Below are positions 55,783-64,000 of a stretch of DNA of 64,000 nucleotides, in pieces. The DNA comes from Sequoia sempervirens (taxonomy: Eukaryota > Streptophyta > Pinopsida > Cupressales > Cupressaceae), in the NCBI GenBank assembly GCA_007258455.2, contig VDFB02344295.1, positions 124,001 to 188,000 on the forward strand. Direction: 5' to 3'. A model generated the notes under the pieces. That model was not told where the DNA came from, ran no database searches, and saw only the letters and a list, made by a program, of their open reading frames with translations. Numbering within the stretch: position 1 is the first letter of the stretch; each line of letters opens with the position of its first letter. The position numbers and the translations under genes are program-made.

Positions 55783-57360
55783 TATATCACTTTGATTAAG
55801 CTGAAAGGTGTAACTTGTATTTGCATATGGGGTTAGTTGTTGGCTATAATCTTGCATTGCCATAACATGAGTTAGCTCTAAATAATTATATAAATAATAA
55901 TATTGGTTGATATTCAAAACTATGACAAAGTGTCCAACTATATAACTATAAATTTACATTATGTGTGATCGACATGATTTATGAAAGTTGAAATCTAATT
56001 TCTTGTAAAGTAGAAAGTAATATTTTTAACTTATCACTTACTAGAACAACTTATACTTTGTCACATTATTAATCTATCAAATATCCATCTCAATTTATTT
56101 AATAGAAGATGACCTTGAATTTTCTATATCTTGCAACCCATTTTCATCTTTATCACCTTCACACCAAATAAACAACTTTTTTGACTTTCTTCAAAATATC
56201 CTTCAAATTCTATTCAATTCCACCAAATTGAAATTGTCTCTTGTCTCCTAGCCAATATCACATCGCTTGGTCCATTCAATTAGTCCCTCATTAAAAATAA
56301 ATTTGGCTAAATGTTCCTACTTCTCTTTCATGATAATGGAACAATTCCAAGAAATGGGTAGTTTAACAACTTCAAGAAAAATAACATTCCTTCTACCCTG
56401 TTAAGCATTCTTAATCGAGAGAAATCATTAAATGAATCCTCAAGGGATATACTTGTTAATGTACATGACAAAGTAGTTGTGTCTTGTATCGCTATAAGGG
56501 TATCTTAACCTGTGAAATGAAAGTTCTAATTATGATATAGTTGAAATCCTCAAAGAAATGCATAAGAAACTTATCACATTTGGAAGCAGATATGTAGGAA
56601 ATGGGTGATCCCACAATACTAGTTTACAATTTTTGGCCAAACTGGATATTGAACTGATTTTTTTTAACTAAATCTTCACTTTTGGGCACCTATAGCGGCT
56701 AAACCGTGAGGAATTTGAAGATGATGCAAACTAGTGATTTGTGGAATTTTGTCTTTAGATTCTAAATAGATTTTTTTCAAAAAAATTGGAACCAGATTGC
56801 ACTTCTTTTTCCATCTCTTTCAAAAACTAATTTTTAATAGTAAACACCATTTTTAAAGAGTGACGTCATTGGCTAACACATACCTTTTTTTCTATGAAGG
56901 ATAAAATTCTAATTTTTTGAATTTAGATTCATAACTACGATATCTAGTGCATGAAATTAGTTTCATAACATTTCGTTAAATATTTTTTTCTTAATTAAGT
57001 TTCAAAGTCAAACCAATTACAATTTAGACATGATTCACTGGCTAAAGCATAAATTTTTTGTATGTATCGAAATTCAATTTTTTTTGTTGGATCAAGGACA
57101 TCAATATCTAGTGCATTGATATTTTTCATTTTTTTTTGATAATCTGTTATTTTTCCACATGTACAGAACAAAGAGCTTGATTTTCAATGAAAAACCTATG
57201 TTTAATCAAACTAAAAAAAATACATAATAAAACCAAAACATATTAAAATTATATTAAATGAATAGCTCGTTCCAAGGACTACCATCATCCAATTGGGTTT
57301 GTGAAGTCTCCATTTTCATCCTCAACCCGAGCTTCGAAAGGAATTTTTTTGCAGAGATTT
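55783..57360. other. Gene-free AT-rich stretch
   Basis: No gene, LTR end or domain recognised. Confidence 0.45.
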
Positions 57361-57620
57361 GGTAGAAGAGGGGGAGGAGGGGGAAAAAGGGGGGTTTGCT
57401 TGAACCCCCCTTCGATCAAACCTCCCTTGACCTTTCGAGCGAAAGGGGGTTTGCTCGAAGGGGGGTTCGAGCGAATCCCCCTTTTAAAAATTTCCCTTTG
57501 ATTTCCATTTAAAAAATGTGTGAAAAGGTGGGTCCGATCATTTAATAGGATTCACTCAGAGGGGGGTTCGAGTTAACCCATTGAGTGTCCATTCGAACCC
57601 CCAGTTCGTGCGAACCCATA
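57361..57620. repeat. G-run/C-run cluster with nested inverted repeats
   Basis: It includes four G runs (GGGGGAGGAGGGGGAAAAAGGGGGG, broken by single A/AGGA, 57370-57394) and a perfect 8-bp stem GGGGGGTT/AACCCCCC around TGCTTG. TTCGAGCGAA and GCTCGAA motifs are repeated in both orientations, as are several GGGGGGTTCGAG units. No ORF is believable. Confidence 0.7.
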
Positions 57621-60420
57621 AAAACCAAAAAAAAAATTCATGGGAGCATTTTTGCAATTTTCCTTCCTCAACAAAATTGTAAACCAGTATTGTGGGATCA
57701 CCCCAATCTTTGTGCAAAGGATGACCCTACGACCGAATTTTGTAAGGGAGGACTTTAAAAAATATTCTAAGATTTGGAGTGACCTAAACTTGGTCAATAT
57801 TTCCTCTTCAGTATACTTCAAAATTAGGTTAAATTTTGTATTATATAGTAGTGAACTCATCTTCCAATTAATATGTCCCCACAATATAGGTTTGATTTAA
57901 TAAAGGCTAATCCATTATCATCAAGCTTACATACTTTGATGATTGTGATATTTGGCTTTACAAAATTCACTCCAATCATGGATGAAATTTTAGAGTCACT
58001 ATCATCATGGTGTTCCTTGCTATGAATGTGGGAGATTTCCCCTAGAATTATTTGAATTGAAATTACCAAAGGTTGTGTGTAAGGACCTACAATAATTTTT
58101 CTTGGTTCAAAAAGAAGCATATGAAGGTATAGGTTAGTGTGAAGACCTAGTGAAGTTCAAGAGGTACATTTAATGCATTAGATGACATAATTGGTGGTGG
58201 TAATGTCACATCTTGGCCTCTTCTAATCATTGATGTGTATGTCCCTCTAGATTATAATCATTTGAATTAGGGGTCACATGTAAAGTAGGTATGATATAAA
58301 TTTAAGTTATGTTTATAGAATCTGAATTATGATTAAAAGATAAACCATGAGAAGGAATTGTTAAGTTCATATTGTCCTCATGTGTATTAGTGCTAAAAAT
58401 AGAGGCAATAAATCTATGAGCCAAATTTAGAAAGAAAGTATAAAGAAAAAAGAAGAATAAAATTGTTGCAAATCTTTATTGTTTAAGAATAATCTAAATT
58501 CACTAATATGTAGGCTATTATCTAAGTTTCGTATAAAATGTTAACATTTAGAGAAGCATATATGTAGGCTCATCATAATCATTATGTAAAAGTTCTTTAT
58601 TAAGGATCATAATGTCATTGTGTAATGAATTATAAAATATTTGTAACATCACAATCATCTAGATGAAGAGATAAAAATATATCATCATAAGGTATAACAT
58701 TATCATGGGATGTATGAGTAAATAAAACACAAGATAAATTATAAAGATGGTGTAATGGGATCTAAGCCAAATATTTAACCTAAATCACTCATTCCATCAT
58801 AAAACATTAAGGGACCCAAAATTAACCAAGAGATACTATTTGGTTGTTGTCCTCAATGGAGAACCAAACAATTGGTCACGGTTTTGGTCCCTTTTTATCG
58901 GTGATGTTGGAATTTGATTTATTTATGAAATGTGTGAAGCTAGGTAAATTAAGGATAAAGTGGCAGAATGTTAAAGAAATTAGAAAATACAAAACATAAA
59001 GAAAAAAATAGCTCGAGAAAATCTATAAAGTGCAAACAAAGAGGAAAATGGAATAAAAATTTGTGGCTAAAATGGTAGAATAGGGGCATTGGACACCCTA
59101 GTCCAGAAGTTTTGAGTTTCAGGGTTTTAAAGTTGGTATAGATAGAGAAGGGTTTGTAAGTTTTTTACTGTGAAAATCCATATTTAAATTTTGATAGAGT
59201 GTGAATAATCAACTTACGCTAATTTAATGACAAAAGGTACATGAATGCTTGAACTAGGGTTTTGAAGCCTTGAGATCCCAAATCTCCTTCAATCCACTTT
59301 AGACTTGTAACTTGCAAGGACAAGGGGAGAAGAGTTGTACCATATAGGGGCATGCCTTGGGAAAACCTCATTTCAGTGTTTCCACCTCCACAAATGAATA
59401 TGGTGATGATGATATAAATTGTGTCCTCTTATGGGAGTAGAGGAAAATCAATAAAAATGAATGATAAATAACATAACTATAACTTACCACTTAGATTTTA
59501 AATTCTTGTTGGATTGAAGTCACTTTTCTCATCACACACAAGGAGAAATAGGAAAATTCTTGGAGTTCCAGCATGTATTAGTGCTCATAATAATAATAAA
59601 ATACAATAAACATGAAACATATTACAATGCATAAATGTGAATTTTATGATGTGTTGCAAACTATAATAATTGACTAAAATCTAGTTGTAGATCTTCTACT
59701 TATTTTGCTCTTGAAATTGTATTAATCACCTTTTAGGATGTTAGAGTGATATTCAAATTTCTTAGGTGTTCAAATGGAGGAAAGAACTTATATTTATGAG
59801 TTTAAACATATTTCACATTAACTATTAAGACAAGCCAACAATTAAATTCAAATTCTTTAACATATTGAGGTCAACAACAATATTTGGATTTTAGGGCCTT
59901 ATTAAGTGGGACAGGGGCATTGATCACCCTAGTACAACCTTTTTTAGCTCTTCAAAAGTCCATTAAATAAATATTTAATTCAATTTCTAGAAAAAATGAC
60001 AATTAAACAAATAAATTATAAGCATAATTAGGTACATTCACATAAGAGGATACCAAATCTAGTGTGAAATTTTCAAGGGTAATAATTTACGACACTACAT
60101 CTAGCCCCCAATTTAGTGGGGTTATGAACTTATGCTCATACTCACACTAAAGTATGAGGAAACCAAAGAGTCATTTTTTTGAAACAATGTGATAGCCCCA
60201 AAGCTAAGGATCTTACCAAGAAACAATGTTAAGGAAAATAAAACACATAGACATATAATACGTTATACAACAAATCATGTAGTAACACAAAACAAACACA
60301 AAGAAAACGTAATGCAAAACACAAATTGAGCATAAATCATACACAAATTAAACACAAAGCTTGCATGAAACATACAAGATAAAAAAAATATAAATGGTAT
60401 GGTTGATGTGAAATAAACAG
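57621..60420. other. Gene-free AT-rich stretch
   Basis: Short overlapping ORFs (57640-57900 plus, 58120-57857 minus) have no motif. Two segments start or end in ACACCCTAGT / CACCCTAGTAC (59090, 59930), perhaps remnants of one old repeat family. Confidence 0.4.
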
Positions 60421-60431
60421 GTTCAATACCA
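60421..60431 (-). other. PBS-like site next to a possible LTR end
   Basis: On the minus strand CAACA, then two bases, then TGGTATTGAAC. This has the layout of an LTR end followed by a PBS, with a putative LTR starting (plus strand) TGTTGAGAAATTC at 60434. No LTR partner or coding region was found, so this is weak. Confidence 0.3.
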
Positions 60432-60634
60432 ATTGTTGAGAAATTCAATCTCTATCCAAATATGAATTCAATGGATGATATTCAAGGCTTGGACTACAAC
60501 AATATGAAAATATGAATAGGATCAATGATCAGTGGAGCTTCTCACTATGCTAGCCAAGCGAGATTAGGCTGTGATGCTCGAAAAGAGTACCACAACAAAA
60601 CGTGACATCTTGTAGAGCTAAATTGATGAACTCA

Positions 60635-60790
60635 ACAAGTGAGCAAGTGGAGGTAGTGAGGATAACTTCTGATCCCTAGGTGTAGCAACTCCAAGATGAG
60701 CTGTGACGAGCCCGTGAGTGGGAGGCTTCGCTATAGGAGTATATGGAGAAGCTACGAGAGGATGTAGTCAAGCTTAGAGGAGAGGTTTGA
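60635..60790 (+). pseudogene. Decayed coiled-coil coding fragment
   Basis: One frame reads as an amphipathic helix (YMEKLREDVVKLRGEV) broken by several TGA and TAG codons at positions where Arg or Gln would keep the heptads. It is probably a retrotransposon Gag or polyprotein fragment; the family cannot be named. Confidence 0.35.
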
Positions 60791-61030
60791 GGGCTGTGGG
60801 CATAGAGAATGTTTGTGTCATGGTCACATCAGTCACATTAATTCACATCCATCCAACATCCTCCTTTTCCACCATTGCAAGTGCCAAAGGGCATAGGTAG
60901 CCATGCACCCAGGGGCTACAGACCCATTTTTGTATTCCAATTTTTATAGATCATATAATTTTTTATGTACAACATTATTTTGTTGTATATCCACATACAT
61001 ATATAGTCACCATATTTTAACATAGTGGTA

Positions 61031-63278
<2,248 letters not shown>

Positions 63279-63291
63279 ATCTCCCCCCAAC
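63279..63291 (-). other. Polypurine-tract-like site
   Basis: On the minus strand GTTGGGGGGAGAT is followed at once by GATGAATCC, the layout of a plant LTR-element PPT followed by an LTR starting TGATGA. Confidence 0.5.
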
Positions 63292-63324
63292 CTAATGATT
63301 TGCTGGTGCTCGAGCAGAGGGAAC

Positions 63325-63552
63325 TCAATTCCTTTTCCTAACCAAAGCCTTGAAATCACCAATTGTTTTATGCCCTTGATTAGTCCCTGCATTATCTGAA
63401 TTTGGATCCCAATAGAATCCCTGATTTCTTTCCATTCTGCCCCACCTTGCGCTCTCTATATCTACATTATACTGATAGGTTCTATAGTTTGGTACTGGCC
63501 ACAACATAATAGGTGGTTGGAATATCAATGGGAGCCAATAGTGTTGCTTCAT
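63325..63552 (-). pseudogene. Minus-strand ORF near the PPT-like site, unknown
   Basis: 75 open codons (MKQHYWLPLIFQPP, then GFYWDPNSDNAGTNQG), ending in basic residues (KALVRKRN). It may be the C-terminus of the protein begun at 63990, with stops between. No domain recognised. Confidence 0.4.
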
Positions 63553-63702
63553 CCTCCCAAGATGTATATACCTGATGCTTTGTTTACAAGTTGCATAATA
63601 ATTTTGCAGGGAATGGGGTTCAACCTATTTTAATTGATTTGGAAAATCATTCCATCCCTGTGATATATATCCCAATACTATATTTATTGTAGTGGCAACT
63701 AC

Positions 63703-63990
63703 TTACTGATATTCTAGGTATGATTCCTCCCTAGAAGGCATGATCCTCTTTTTGTACTCTGGATTATAAAGAAGTCTATGCCATGTGTAGTAGATATCTG
63801 TAGGATTTCTTGATTCAACTCTTAGAGATAAGGGGGTATGGAGTTCTCTTTCTCTATATATTTTGAATTGTTGCTCCCAGTTGATTTCATTTTGAATCCA
63901 TGAAATTAATGCCCTCAAGTGAATATCTCTAATGTATAACAATGGATTCCATTCATGGTCATTGGTAACGACATAGTTATGCAAATACAA
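63703..63990 (-). pseudogene. Minus-strand ORF at the right edge, unknown retroelement-like protein
   Basis: 95 open codons rich in Trp, Tyr and Arg (NDHEWNPLLYIRDIHLRALISW, YYTWHRLLYNPEYKKR, MPSREESYLEYQ). The composition is protein-like, not random. It runs towards the window edge, so the true start may lie outside. With the PPT-like site downstream, it could be the last ORF of an LTR element. I cannot name its family. Confidence 0.45.
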
Positions 63991-64000
63991 TTCACATAGC

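Noticed and set aside
57301..57501. 66-codon Gly-rich ORF
   Set aside because: Generated by the G-run cluster; not a believable protein.

Overview
The window is nuclear DNA from a large, repeat-rich plant genome. It is AT-rich and I found no convincing intact host gene. Almost everything recognisable is a retrotransposon: Ty1/Copia-type LTR elements, L1-type LINEs with DUF4283 and CCHC domains, non-autonomous LTR elements and one solo LTR, several nested in each other. A gymnosperm, most likely a conifer, is my inference from the gene-free nesting, the old decayed elements and the style of the captured ORFs. There is no marker gene to prove it. Nothing bacterial, viral or CRISPR-like is present.

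Layout. 1-4140: minus-strand Copia element (Copia-1), cut by the window edge, with its 5' LTR at 2891-4140. 5689-10412: a non-autonomous LTR element with very short LTRs (148 and 141 bp), a coiled-coil/G-patch ORF remnant and a minisatellite. Its ORF is split by a 1.4-kb retroposon (7901-9325) with a perfect 20-bp target-site duplication (TSD). The whole element lies between two copies of a ~0.6-kb direct repeat. 12448-14483: a small, young non-autonomous LTR element with TSD GCAGG. 16505-21322: plus-strand LINE-A, 5' truncated, TSD 14 bp, inserted in a degenerate tandem repeat. 21833-29955: minus-strand LINE-B, near full length, with ORF1, endonuclease, RT, zf-RVT, RNase H and an unusual extra 3' ORF. 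30717-37404: plus-strand Copia-3 with all domains, its 3' LTR interrupted by a solo LTR (36069-37149, TSD ATACT). 39409-46624: minus-strand non-autonomous LTR element, TSD CTCAT, with a zinc-knuckle ORF and, in place of pol, a ~1050-codon ORF of unknown function. 48270-55777: a head-to-head Copia composite. Its left half is on the minus strand and its right half on the plus strand. Both outer ends are LTR 3' (U5) ends, and one ATGGT TSD flanks the whole. 55778-64000: mostly unrecognised AT-rich DNA with a G/C-run hairpin cluster, an (AT)n tract and, at the right edge, two minus-strand ORFs next to a polypurine-tract-like site.

The coding regions work together only as historic retrotransposition machinery: Gag, protease, integrase and RT/RNase H for the Copia elements, and ORF1, endonuclease and RT for the LINEs. 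All are broken by stops or frameshifts. The stops are strikingly often TAG or TGA where the family has Gln (CAG) or Arg (CGA). That is the expected footprint of deamination at methylated CHG and CG sites. The two most interesting items are the head-to-head composite, which looks like integration of an aberrant joined cDNA, and the pol-less element carrying the large unknown ORF.
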